This document shows positions 42,162 through 50,554 of a stretch of DNA of 64,000 nucleotides, piece after piece. Every line of letters begins with the position of its first letter. The stretch's first letter is position 1. The notes below the pieces were generated by a model. The model saw only the letters and a program-made list of their open reading frames with translations, did no database searches and was not told the DNA's origin. Both the position numbers and the translations under genes were made by a program. Source of the DNA: an uncultured Dysosmobacter sp. (GTDB taxonomy: Bacteria; Bacillota; Clostridia; Oscillospirales; Oscillospiraceae); NCBI RefSeq assembly GCF_947631635.1, contig NZ_CANRMB010000008.1:1-64000 (forward strand). Reading direction: 5' to 3'.

Positions 42162-44000
42162 TTATTCCACGGTGACGGATTTCGCCAGGTTCCGGGGCTT
42201 GTCGATATCGCATCCGCGCTGCAGCGCCACATAGTAGGCAAACAATTGCAGCGGCACCACGCCCAGAGAGGGCTGGAGGATCAGGTGGGTATCCGGGATC
42301 ACGATGGTGGAGTCCGCGGTCTTTTCCATCTTCTCCTGGAATGCCTCCGTGGTGACGGCCAGGACCTCCGCGCCCCGGGCCTTCACCTCCACCACATTGC
42401 TCATGGCCTTGTCGAACAGGGGAGTGTAGGTCCCCAGGGCCACCACCAGGGTGCCAGGCTCGATCAGGGAGATGGTGCCGTGCTTCAGCTCGCCGGAGGC
42501 GTAGGCCTCGGAGTGGATATAGCTGATCTCCTTCAGCTTCAGGGAACCCTCCAGGCCCAGGGCGTAATCCAGGTTCCGGCCGATGAAGAAGATGGAGTTG
42601 TGGTTGAAATACCGGGAGGCAAAATACTGCACATCCTCGAAGTGTTCCAGGAAGTGCTCCATCTTCTCCGGCAGCCTCTGGACCTCCGCCAGGATGGCGT
42701 CGTATTCCTGGTGCTCCACGGTCCCCAGCAGGTCCGCCAGATACAGGCCCACCAGATCCATCAGCACCAGCTGGGTGGAATAGGCCTTGGTGGTGGCCAC
42801 AGCGATCTCCGGGCCCGCCCAGGTGTACAGCACATCGTGGGCCTCCCGGGCAATGGAGCTGCCCACCACGTTGACCACGGCCAGCGTCCGGGCGCCCCGG
42901 CGCTTGGCCTCCCGCATGGCGGCCATGGTGTCCAGCGTCTCGCCGGACTGGCTGATGACGATGACCAGGGTGTTTTCATCCACCAGCGGGTCGCTGTACC
43001 GGAACTCGGAGGCCAGCTCCACCTGCACCGGGCGGCGCAGCAGGCGCTCCCAGTTGTATTTGCTGACCATGCCCACATGGTAGGACGAGCCGCAGGCGAT
43101 GATGAAGATGCGGGAGATGTTTTTCACATATTCCGCCGTCATCGCCACATCGTCCAGGACCACCCGGCCATCCCGGATGCGGGGGGAGACGGTTTTGCGG
43201 ATGGCCTCCGGCTGCTCCATGATCTCCTTGAACATGAAGTGGGCGTAGCCGCCCTTTTCCGCGGCGGAGACGTCCCAGTCCACCAGCGCGTGCTGCTTTT
43301 CCACCGGGACCAGCTCGTCGTCGAACACATCCACGCTGTCGGACGTCACCACGGCGATCTCGCCGTCATCCATGTAGACCACGTCCCGGGTGTATTTGAT
43401 GACCGCCGTCACATCGGAGGCGATGAAGTTGCCGGTTTCGCCAAAGCCCAGGATCAGCGGACTGTCCTTCCGGGCGGCGATGAGGGCGTTGGGATAGTCG
43501 GAGCAGATGATGCCGAAGGCGTAGGAACCCTTGATGCGCCGCAGGACGCGGCCCACGGCCTCCAGCATGCTGTGGCATTCGTTGTAGTGGAATTCCAGCA
43601 GCTGGGCCACCACCTCGGAGTCCGTGTCCGAGGTGAAGGTGACGCCCCGCTGGATCAGATGCTCCTTGATCTCCAGATAGTTTTCGATGATGCCGTTGTG
43701 CACCAGGGCGATGCTGCCGTTTTCGCTGATATGGGGGTGGGCGTTGATGTCGTTGGGCTCGCCGTGGGTGGCCCAGCGGGTGTGTCCGATGCCAAGCGTC
43801 CCCTTCAGGTCGGCGCCGCCGTGGGTCAGGTCCGCCAGGACCTGCAAACGGCCCTTGGCCTTTTTCACCTGCAGCCCTGCCTGTTCGGAGCGCACCGCAA
43901 TGCCGGCGGAGTCATAGCCCCGGTATTCCATCCGGGCCAATCCGTCCAGCAAGATCGGGGCCGCCTGTTCGCTGCCCACAAATCCAATGATTCCGCACAT
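42162..44000 (-). CDS. glmS: Glucosamine-6-phosphate synthase (isomerising)
   Basis: GlmS, 612 residues, makes glucosamine-6-phosphate from fructose-6-phosphate and glutamine for wall synthesis. The class II glutaminase starts at Cys2 in MCGIIGFVG, with HTRWATHGEPNDINAHPH and SDTDSEVVAQL. Two SIS domains follow, with ACGSSYHVGMVSKY and ISQSGETLDTMAAMREAK. The C-terminal DKPRNLAKSVTVE is diagnostic. AGGAGG lies before the ATG. A glmS ribozyme occupies the 5' leader, so glucosamine-6-phosphate should trigger cleavage of its own message. Confidence 0.97.
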   Translation of the reverse strand: MCGIIGFVGSEQAAPILLDGLARMEYRGYDSAGIAVRSEQAGLQVKKAKGRLQVLADLTHGGADLKGTLGIGHTRWATHGEPNDINAHPHISENGSIALVHNGIIENYLEIKEHLIQRGVTFTSDTDSEVVAQLLEFHYNECHSMLEAVGRVLRRIKGSYAFGIICSDYPNALIAARKDSPLILGFGETGNFIASDVTAVIKYTRDVVYMDDGEIAVVTSDSVDVFDDELVPVEKQHALVDWDVSAAEKGGYAHFMFKEIMEQPEAIRKTVSPRIRDGRVVLDDVAMTAEYVKNISRIFIIACGSSYHVGMVSKYNWERLLRRPVQVELASEFRYSDPLVDENTLVIVISQSGETLDTMAAMREAKRRGARTLAVVNVVGSSIAREAHDVLYTWAGPEIAVATTKAYSTQLVLMDLVGLYLADLLGTVEHQEYDAILAEVQRLPEKMEHFLEHFEDVQYFASRYFNHNSIFFIGRNLDYALGLEGSLKLKEISYIHSEAYASGELKHGTISLIEPGTLVVALGTYTPLFDKAMSNVVEVKARGAEVLAVTTEAFQEKMEKTADSTIVIPDTHLILQPSLGVVPLQLFAYYVALQRGCDIDKPRNLAKSVTVE

Positions 44001-44039
44001 AAAAGATCCTCCTGATGATCTATGATATCAAAAGGACAA

Positions 44040-44335
44040 ACGCGCAGTCATTTGTCACTTTTACCGCGGTCACAGCCTCTCTGTTTTGCGGTCGCCCGCA
44101 TATTTGCCGACTGTGTCACATGCCCGCGGGCACGGAGGGACATCCGCCGAATGCTTCGATCCCACAGGCCGCCTGCCGGAAATTTTTCCGCGGCTTCCAA
44201 GACCTGTGTGACAGCACGCGTCCCACCGGACTGCGGCCGCAAAAGGGCGGCCGCGGCGCTGGATGCCGTGCTGTGCTTCCCTCACCTCGTCGTCCTGCCG
44301 GACCGTCCGTCCGGCAGGCACATGGCGCTTATGAT
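44040..44335 (-). ncRNA. glmS ribozyme
   Basis: On the minus strand AAGCGCCA places the cleavage site between A44329 and G44328. Then come a long P2-like stem (GCCTGCCGGACGG and its complement), CGACGAGGTGAGGG, the conserved TTCGGCGGATGTCCC and a P4-like segment with CCGCAAAACAGAGAGG. Order and sequence match the catalytic core of known glmS ribozymes upstream of glmS. The 3' boundary is approximate. Confidence 0.93.
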
Positions 44336-44469
44336 GGGATCTCTCCCATGAGCCTCCTTTCACCTCTGCGATTTCAATGTAGTATATGATAAAACTCCCC
44401 CGTGGGAGCATTATCCACGTATGGAACGGCGGAAAAAGGCAGATACTTCTTCAATGGAGGAGACTGCCT

Positions 44470-45153
44470 ATGATAACCGCCTTTACGCGCACTGTGATAC
44501 TCTATTTTCTCATTATGATCGGCCTGCGCCTGATGGGCAAGCGGCAGATCGGCGAGCTGGAGCCCAGCGAGCTGGTCCTGACCATGATGCTCTCGGACCT
44601 GGCCGCCGTTCCCATGCAGGATTTCGGCATCCCGCTGCTGGCGGGCATCATCCCCATCCTGACGCTGCTGTCCCTCTCCATGCTCTTGAGCCAGCTGTCC
44701 CTGCACAACCTGCGCTTCCGGGCGCTGGTGTGCGGCACGCCGTCCATCCTGATCCGCAACGGCCAGCTCCAGCAGGAGGCCATGCGGAAAAACCGCTACA
44801 CACTGGATGAGCTGCTGGAGGAGCTGCGGGGCCAGGGCATCTCCGGCATCGAGGATGTGAAATACGCGATCCTGGAGAATTCCGGTCAGCTGTCCATCCT
44901 GCCCTGGACGCGGCAGAAGCCGCCCACTGCCAGCCAGCTGGGACTGAAGTTGGAGGATGACGTCACGTTGCCGGTGGTCCTTGTCAACGACGGCCGCGCC
45001 CTGCGGAAAAACCTCATTTCCTGCGGGAAGGACGAGCAGTGGCTCCAGGAGGAGCTGCGAAAACGGCACCTGTCCTCGCCCAAAGAGGTCTTTCTCCTCA
45101 CACTGGACGAACACGGACAGGTGATCTGCGTCAAAAAGGAGAGACCGGCATGA
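44470..45153 (+). CDS. DUF421 membrane protein (YetF/YrbG-like)
   Basis: A 227-residue protein with three N-terminal membrane helices (residues about 5-80) and a soluble C-terminal DUF421 domain. Visible are LMGKRQIGELEPSELVLTMMLSDLAAVPM, LVCGTPSILIRNGQL and RYTLDELLEELRGQGISGIEDVKYAILENSGQLS. In Bacillus, YetF/YrbG-like and spore-membrane relatives share this fold. GGAGG is 9 bases before the ATG. The next gene starts inside its stop (ATGA). Confidence 0.9.
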   Translation: MITAFTRTVILYFLIMIGLRLMGKRQIGELEPSELVLTMMLSDLAAVPMQDFGIPLLAGIIPILTLLSLSMLLSQLSLHNLRFRALVCGTPSILIRNGQLQQEAMRKNRYTLDELLEELRGQGISGIEDVKYAILENSGQLSILPWTRQKPPTASQLGLKLEDDVTLPVVLVNDGRALRKNLISCGKDEQWLQEELRKRHLSSPKEVFLLTLDEHGQVICVKKERPA

Positions 45154-45533
45154 GAAAAGCGTTTCTGCCCCCCATCGCCGTTCTGGCGGCGATCCTGGCC
45201 TTTGCCCTTTGGAACAGCGGCAGGATGTCCGCGCACACAGAGCGCTGGCGGGAACAGCTCCAACAGGCGGATGCGCTGGCCCAGGCGGAGGATTGGTCCC
45301 AGGCCCTCTCCGCCCTCTCGGACAGCTACGCGGACTGGTCTGACCGCCAAACGTATCTCCACATCGTCTCCGAACACGACGCGGTGGAGGACGCGGAGGC
45401 CATGTACCGCCGCGCCATGGCCTTTGCCGCCACCCGGGAGATCACGGAATTCCGGGCGGAGATCTCCGACCTGCGGGATCAGCTGCGCCTGCTGGCGGAT
45501 ATGGAGCGGTTCAGCGTCAAAAACGTGCTGTAA
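45150..45533 (+). CDS. DUF4363 protein, partner of DUF421
   Basis: A 127-residue protein with one N-terminal membrane helix (residues about 6-24) and a long helical extracytoplasmic part ending RFSVKNVL, typical of DUF4363. The ATG overlaps the DUF421 stop. The DUF421-DUF4363 pair recurs in Clostridia, which suggests a complex. Function is unknown; a link to the spore membrane is often assumed. Confidence 0.82.
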   Translation: MRKAFLPPIAVLAAILAFALWNSGRMSAHTERWREQLQQADALAQAEDWSQALSALSDSYADWSDRQTYLHIVSEHDAVEDAEAMYRRAMAFAATREITEFRAEISDLRDQLRLLADMERFSVKNVL

Positions 45534-45540
45534 AGGATAT

Positions 45541-45996
45541 TTACTTTTCGGCCAGAAGCTTGTTCAGCTCCGCCATGAAGGTGTCGATGTCTTTGAACTG
45601 ACGGTACACGGAGGCAAAGCGGACATAGGCAACCTGATCCACCGTCCGCAGGCGGTCCATGACCTTCTCGCCGATGGTCTCCGTTCTGATCTCCCGCTCC
45701 ATGGAGTTTTGCAGGTCCTGCTCGATCTCCTCGGCGATGCGCTCCAGCTCCGCCAGGGGAACAGGCCGCTTTTCACAGGCCCGGATCATGCCGCCCAGCA
45801 CCTTCCGGCGGTCAAAGCTCTGCCGGCTGCCGTCCTTTTTCACCACTACCATGGGCAGGCTCTCCACCGTCTCATATGTGGTGAACCGCTTGGAACAGGA
45901 GAGGCACTCCCTCCTGCGGCGAATGCTGGCGCCCTCATCTGCGGGGCGGGAATCGATGACCTTGCTCTCACTGTATCCGCAAAACGGACATTTCAT
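45541..45996 (-). CDS. nrdR: Transcriptional repressor NrdR
   Basis: NrdR, 151 residues. It has an N-terminal zinc ribbon (CPFCGYSES and [12 protein letters not shown]) and an ATP-cone ([28 protein letters not shown]). It represses ribonucleotide reductase genes according to dATP/ATP level. The start MKCPFCGY is the family N-terminus; an upstream in-frame extension is not homologous. It converges with DUF4363 with only 7 bases between. Confidence 0.95.
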   Translation of the reverse strand: MKCPFCGYSESKVIDSRPADEGASIRRRRECLSCSKRFTTYETVESLPMVVVKKDGSRQSFDRRKVLGGMIRACEKRPVPLAELERIAEEIEQDLQNSMEREIRTETIGEKVMDRLRTVDQVAYVRFASVYRQFKDIDTFMAELNKLLAEK

Positions 45997-46205
45997 AGCG
46001 GGACCTCCCAATTTTCCGCCGGGGATACCCGGCGGTTTTTCATATGCGGCGACAATTCCAGACACATTCCGGAATTGGGGATATTATATCATAGCACCAC
46101 AAAATATGGTATACATAATTCTCATATTTACAAAAATTTTTCAAGTTTCAGCGCCCTGCTGCCAAGACGGACCAGCGGGCCGGAGAAAAAATTTGAAGTT
46201 CCCCC

Positions 46206-46236
46206 TTGACTCTCTCATGGAGGGAGGGCGTATGCT
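46206..46236 (+). promoter_or_regulatory. MerR-type promoter
   Basis: TTGACT, 19 bases, TATGCT with a CTCTC/GAGGG dyad in the spacer. The long 19-base spacing is typical of promoters activated by MerR-family proteins and suggests autoregulation of the following gene. Confidence 0.6.
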
Positions 46237-46276
46237 GTACCTGAGCTCAAGAATCACATCGATGTGGAGGGAACCC

Positions 46277-47094
46277 ATGCTGAAGATCGGCGAATTTTCA
46301 AAACTGTCCAGAGTCAGCATCCGCATGCTGCGCCATTACGACGAGATCGGCCTTCTGGCCCGGAGAGCATCGACCTTTTCACCGGCTACCGCTATTACAG
46401 TGAGGCCCAGCTCATCACGGCCAATCGGATCACCGCACTGAAAAACATGGGCTTTTCCCTGGCGGGCATTGCAGAGCTGCTGGCCTGCTGGGACGACCGG
46501 GCGGCGTTGGAGGGGCGCCTGCTGAAAAAGCGGGCGGAGGCGGAGGAAGAGGCGGCGGAGGCGGCACGGCGCCTGCGGCTCCTGGACACAGCCATTGAAC
46601 GGCTGAGAAAGGACAAGACAGCCATGAAGTATGATGTGACGATCAAGACCCTGCCGGAGCGGTATGTGGCCAGCGTCCGGCAGATCATCCCCAGCTATGA
46701 CCGGGAGGGCGACCTGTGGCATATCTTTGTGAGGGAGACCGCCCACATGGACATCCAGGAGGGCGACCCGGCCCTGTGCACCGGCATCTACCACGACGGC
46801 GAGTTCAAGGAGGGCGACGTGGATGTGGAGATCCAGAAGAGCGTGAAGGGGACGTATCCCGACACCGAGCACGTGAGATTCAAGACCGTCCCCGCGGTCC
46901 AGGTGGCCTCCGCCACCTTCCGGGGCAGCTACGGCCAGATCAGCGAGGTCAACGAGGCGGTGGCCGCCTGGGTGAGGGACAACGGCTATGTCTTTGACGG
47001 CCTGTTTTTCAACATCTACCATGTCAGCCCCCACGAGACCCGGGACCCTGATCAGTTCGTCACCGAGGTCTGCTACCCGGTGCGGCGCAAGTGA
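46277..47094 (+). pseudogene. MerR family regulator with GyrI-like domain, frameshifted
   Basis: The ATG frame gives LKIGEFSKLSRVSIRMLRHYDEIGLL, a MerR helix-turn-helix. It breaks at GGCCCGG (about 46358-46363). The second frame continues with ESIDLFTGYRYYSEAQL, the rest of the MerR domain, a coiled linker (residues about 80-115) and a GyrI-like domain to the end. One extra C in that run would restore a full protein of about 272 residues. Everything else, including a MerR promoter, is intact, so this is a recent mutation or a sequencing error. It would sense small cationic or drug-like molecules. Confidence 0.85.
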
Positions 47095-47095
47095 G

Positions 47096-47129
47096 AAAAA
47101 CGGCGGACCTTTCGTACGCCGTTTTTTTC
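47096..47129 (+). terminator. Terminator of the MerR gene
   Basis: AAACGGCG pairs with CGCCGTTT, followed by TTTTT just after the stop. Confidence 0.75.
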
Positions 47130-47130
47130 C

Positions 47131-47182
47131 TTGACATATATAGGATATCGATATATAATCCGATATATAGATGATCTATATA
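47131..47182 (+). promoter_or_regulatory. Consensus promoter and operator of the padR operon
   Basis: TTGACA (47131), 17 bases, TATAAT (47154) is near perfect. A perfect inverted repeat TATATAG, 5 bases, CTATATA (47164-47182) lies at the expected start point, and ATATCGATAT sits in the spacer. It is the likely binding site for autorepression by the PadR protein. Confidence 0.8.
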
Positions 47183-47195
47183 AGGAGGAAGCGGT

Positions 47196-47543
47196 ATGGA
47201 ACTGGACAAGAGCCTGGTCAGCGGCAGTATGGCGCTGCTGGTGCTGAAGCTGCTGGAGGATGGGGACAAGTACGGCTATCAGATGATCGAGGAATTGAAG
47301 CGGCGCAGCGATGACACCTTCCACTTGAAGGCCGGAACGCTGTATCCGCTGCTCCACGGCCTGGAGGAGAAGGGCTTCGTCACAGCCTATGAGCGGGAGG
47401 CCGCCGCGGGAAAGCCCCGGCGGTACTATCATCTGACGAAGGAGGGCGGCGCGGCCCTGCGGGAGAAGGAGGAATCCTGGAACGCCTATGCCCGCGCCGT
47501 GGGCCGGGTCCTGAAAGGAGGTGCCTGCTGTGCCGGAGCGTAA
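47196..47543 (+). CDS. PadR family transcriptional regulator
   Basis: A 115-residue winged-helix regulator: LLVLKLLEDGDKYGYQMIEELKRRS, LKAGTLYPLLHGLEEKGFV, then the wing KPRRYYHLTKEGGAAL and a short dimerisation helix. AAGGAGG precedes the ATG. The downstream HAAS-SEDS gene starts 14 bases before its stop. PadR proteins of this subgroup commonly repress an adjacent gene carrying a HAAS/DUF1700-type prefix domain, and that is what lies next. Confidence 0.94.
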   Translation: MELDKSLVSGSMALLVLKLLEDGDKYGYQMIEELKRRSDDTFHLKAGTLYPLLHGLEEKGFVTAYEREAAAGKPRRYYHLTKEGGAALREKEESWNAYARAVGRVLKGGACCAGA

Positions 47544-48903
47544 AACGATACAGGAATATCTGGCGGCCGTGGAGGAACAGATCCGCTGGAAGCGGGCAAG
47601 GCCTGTGGTGGCGCTGGAATTGAAGCGGCATCTGGAGGACCAGCGGGACGCCTTTGCGGAGGAGGGAAGCGCCCCGGAAGAGGCGGAGCGCCTGGCTGTG
47701 GAGGAGATGGGGGACCCGGTATCCGTGGGCACGGAGCTGGACCGCATCCACCGCCCCCGGCCCCAGTGGGGGCTGCTGCTGTTGACGGTGGCGCTGGCTG
47801 TGACCGGAGCCTTGCTGCGGGTGCTGCTGGAACGGGCGGGCGTCTTTTCTCATATTTACGCCGCAGACCCCGTCCGGACAGCGGCGGCCCTGCTTCTGGG
47901 AACCGCCTGTCTGCTGGGCGCTTATTTCCTGGACTACACCTGGCTGGTCCGCCACGCGGGGGTGGTGTACGTTGGCACGCTGCTGCTGACCGGGGCCGGC
48001 CTGCTGCTGACACCGCGTTATTCCGGCGGGCGGAACTACTATGCCGGTTATCTGGTACTGCTGTTCCCGGTGGTCTATGCCGCCTGGCTGTATATTTGCA
48101 GGGGAAAGGGCTGGAAAGGAATTTTACTTGCGGCCCTTGGCGGCGTGCTGCTGGCGGCTTTGACCGTCGTGGTACCGACCACGGCGGGACTGCTGACGCT
48201 GCTCCTGGCGGGCTTTGCCCTGATGGTCTGCGCCGCCGGGATGGACTGGTTCGGCGTGGGACGGAAAAAGACTGTCAAAGCGACTCTGGGGGTGACGGCG
48301 GCGCTGGCCATATTCTCGATCTGGAGGGGAGGCCTGTCCCTGGCGGAGAGGCTGACACAGCTGCTCCACCCGGAGCTGGACGCATCTGGTGCTGGTTATC
48401 TGTCGATGTCCGTCAAAACCAGCCTGGGGCTTTCCCATCTGCTGGGCAGCGCCGACCGGGAGACGGTTTCACCGTATGCCCTGGGTGTGTTGGACTGGCC
48501 ACAGGATTTCCTGCTCAGCGAGATGGTCTATAAGCTGGGCTGGCTGCCCTTCCTGGCGCTGGCCGCCGCCATCGCTGCCCTGCTGGTGTGGCTGTTCCGG
48601 CGCTGCCTGCGCCAACGGAACCAGGCGGGGCGGCTGATTGCCCTGGCCGTGGTGATGACGCTCACTATCCAAGCGGTATTCAGCCTTTTCATGAATATGG
48701 GCTATATAATAGTAGCAAACGTCTGTATGCCCCTGTTAGGCGGCAATTTACATACTGTGATCGACATGGCCCTGATCGGCCTGGCCCTCTCTGTATTCCG
48801 CGGCAGTTCCATTGTTCGGGAGAGCTGCCCGGAAAGCACTGCGCCATCCATGGGGGAGGGGAGGTGGCCCCATTGGCTTGCAGCACCATTCAGGAATATC
48901 TGA
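47530..48903 (+). CDS. HAAS-prefix SEDS-like membrane protein 1
   Basis: A 457-residue protein. Residues 1-75 form a soluble permease-prefix (HAAS-like) domain: TIQEYLAAVEEQIRWKRARPVVALELKRHLEDQ, ending GDPVSVGTELDRIHRPRP. About ten membrane helices follow. The C-terminal part resembles FtsW/RodA/SpoVE: WPQDFLLSEMVYKLGWLPF corresponds to the HTDFIFAVIGEELG segment including its Asp, and PLLGGNLHTVIDMALIGLALSVF to the PFISYGGSSL region. The YGG motif itself is changed. GTG start with GGAGG 8 bases upstream. It overlaps padR and the next paralogue. Confidence 0.82.
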   Translation: MPERKTIQEYLAAVEEQIRWKRARPVVALELKRHLEDQRDAFAEEGSAPEEAERLAVEEMGDPVSVGTELDRIHRPRPQWGLLLLTVALAVTGALLRVLLERAGVFSHIYAADPVRTAAALLLGTACLLGAYFLDYTWLVRHAGVVYVGTLLLTGAGLLLTPRYSGGRNYYAGYLVLLFPVVYAAWLYICRGKGWKGILLAALGGVLLAALTVVVPTTAGLLTLLLAGFALMVCAAGMDWFGVGRKKTVKATLGVTAALAIFSIWRGGLSLAERLTQLLHPELDASGAGYLSMSVKTSLGLSHLLGSADRETVSPYALGVLDWPQDFLLSEMVYKLGWLPFLALAAAIAALLVWLFRRCLRQRNQAGRLIALAVVMTLTIQAVFSLFMNMGYIIVANVCMPLLGGNLHTVIDMALIGLALSVFRGSSIVRESCPESTAPSMGEGRWPHWLAAPFRNI

Positions 48904-50249
48904 CAGCGGTGGAGGAACAGATCCGCTGGAAGCGGGCAGGGCCCGTAGTGGCGCTGGAACTCAAGGGGCACTTAGAGGACCAGCGGGACGCTTTCGCGGA
49001 GGAGGGAAGCACCCCGGAGGAGGCGGAGCGCCTGGCTATGGAGGAGATGGGAGACCCGGTATCCGTGGGCACGGAGCTGGACCGCATCCACCGCCCCCGG
49101 CCCAGCTGGGGGATCTTTATCCCGGCACTGCTTTCCTTGGCGGTCTGGCTGGGCTTCCGGGTGTTCCAGCACTGGGGCGTGAGCGCGCTCACGGGCTATT
49201 ATTTCCCCCGCTGGGGCGGCACTCTGGCTCTGGCGCTGGGGGTCATGGCACTGCTGTATTTTCTGGACTATACCTTTCTGGGAAAAAGGCCGCTGCTGGC
49301 GGCAATGCTGCTGACCGCGGCGGTATTCGGCCGACCTCTTCTGGAGATCACCATGGATTATCCGCTTGACGTGGGGGATTATCTGCCCCTGCTGCTGCCG
49401 CTTGCCATGGCGCTGTCCATCTACGCCCTGCGGGAAAAGGGGAGCAGGGGACTTGCGGCCTGCTGCGCCCTGGGGCTTGCGCCCGCGCTTCCGTGGATCG
49501 CCCTGGGGTGGGTGCAGATGCTCTGGCCCACGCTGCTGTGCGGCACGGCGCTGCTGGCCCTAGCCGTGAAGAGCGGCTGGTTCGGCGGACAGAAGCGGAA
49601 CTGGCTGCTGGTGGCGGGCTATGCCCTGGCAGCGCTGGGAGCCATCCTGCTGGCGCTGACGGTCCTGGCTGACGGAGCGCCCTATTCCCTGATCGACGCC
49701 GTTCTGCGGGCGCAGGGGGGAAATGATGACTATATCATCTGGCAGAAGCAGTATGTCCGGGAGCTTGTGTCCAACGCCGGTCTTGTGGACATGGCCGATA
49801 TCCCGGAGGGCGTGGAGAATCCGGCGCAATGGCTGGAGGACCTGCGCTGGCTGCTCCGCTATGAAATGTATGATGGTATGCTGCTGGCGATTTTGGCGAA
49901 CTTCGGCTGGCTGGCTTTTCTGGCGGTGCAGGCCCCCATGGCGGTCCTGCTGGCCGTTGGCTGGAGGAAGTGCCGCCGCCAGACGGCGGCGCTGGGGCGG
50001 CTGCTGGCCGCTGCCATCCTGCTGACGCTGACCTGGCAGGCCGCCGCGTATGTGATCCAGACGCTGACAGGCCTCTTGGGTTATCAGGGACTGCTGACGC
50101 CCTTCCCATACCCGTTGATCTCCGACGGCGGCACGGCTCTGGCTGCGGACTGCGCCCTGCTGGGGCTGCTGGCGTCGGTGTTCCGCAATGGCTCCATCGT
50201 CCGGGAGGACAGCCGGAGACGGTCGTACATTCCCCGAGAAACCACATAG
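48873..50249 (+). CDS. HAAS-prefix SEDS-like membrane protein 2
   Basis: A paralogue of 458 residues. The first 75 residues are almost identical to the preceding protein (AVEEQIRWKRAGPVVALELK), while the membrane part is diverged. The C-terminal TPFPYPLISDGGTALAADCALLGLLASVF keeps the SEDS PFxSxGG pattern better than its neighbour, and YDGMLLAILANFGWLAF corresponds to the HTDFIF segment. TTG start with GGAGG 8 bases upstream, the same layout as in paralogue 1; GTG nine bases earlier is an alternative. It overlaps the previous gene by 31 bases and ends in a terminator. Confidence 0.82.
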   Translation: MACSTIQEYLTAVEEQIRWKRAGPVVALELKGHLEDQRDAFAEEGSTPEEAERLAMEEMGDPVSVGTELDRIHRPRPSWGIFIPALLSLAVWLGFRVFQHWGVSALTGYYFPRWGGTLALALGVMALLYFLDYTFLGKRPLLAAMLLTAAVFGRPLLEITMDYPLDVGDYLPLLLPLAMALSIYALREKGSRGLAACCALGLAPALPWIALGWVQMLWPTLLCGTALLALAVKSGWFGGQKRNWLLVAGYALAALGAILLALTVLADGAPYSLIDAVLRAQGGNDDYIIWQKQYVRELVSNAGLVDMADIPEGVENPAQWLEDLRWLLRYEMYDGMLLAILANFGWLAFLAVQAPMAVLLAVGWRKCRRQTAALGRLLAAAILLTLTWQAAAYVIQTLTGLLGYQGLLTPFPYPLISDGGTALAADCALLGLLASVFRNGSIVREDSRRRSYIPRETT

Positions 50250-50257
50250 CTTTATTG

Positions 50258-50307
50258 GGCAAAACCCTCCAAAAAGGAAAACTTTTTTGGGGGTTTTGCC
50301 AGTTTTT
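50258..50307 (+). terminator. Terminator of the padR-SEDS operon
   Basis: GGCAAAACCC-TCC-AAAAA pairs with TTTTTTGG-GGG-TTTTGCC, followed by AGTTTTT. Confidence 0.85.
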
Positions 50308-50421
50308 CTTGCAGGGTGAAACAAAACCCGGCGTCCATTCGTCTTACAGATGGAGGCAGGAGAGGCAGACCTCCCCTGTATTGGGAGACATAACATTATT
50401 TGACAAATCCCCACATGCGGC

Positions 50422-50450
50422 TTGACCGGAGCAGCAACCTCCGTTATAAT
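50422..50450 (+). promoter_or_regulatory. Promoter of the SLH-GH25 gene
   Basis: TTGACC, 17 bases, TATAAT, with an A-rich start region. It lies about 105 bases before the start codon. Confidence 0.8.
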
Positions 50451-50483
50451 AAAAAAAGGCGCTGCCAAATAGGTGACATAACA

Positions 50484-50515
50484 CCGCAGCCCAAGTACGG
50501 GCTGCGGCGTTTTTT
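50484..50515 (+). terminator. Terminator inside the SLH-GH25 leader
   Basis: CCGCAGCCC, 6 bases, GGGCTGCGG then CGTTTTTT lies between the promoter and the gene, leaving a leader RNA of about 60 bases. It may be an attenuator or yield a small RNA. Confidence 0.8.
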
Positions 50516-50554
50516 AACATCCGAACCGACAAAAAACGACAGAAAGGAACTGCC

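Noticed and set aside
44015-44389. 124-residue frame in the glmS leader
   Set aside because: The region is explained by the glmS ribozyme on the other strand; the frame has no ribosome site.
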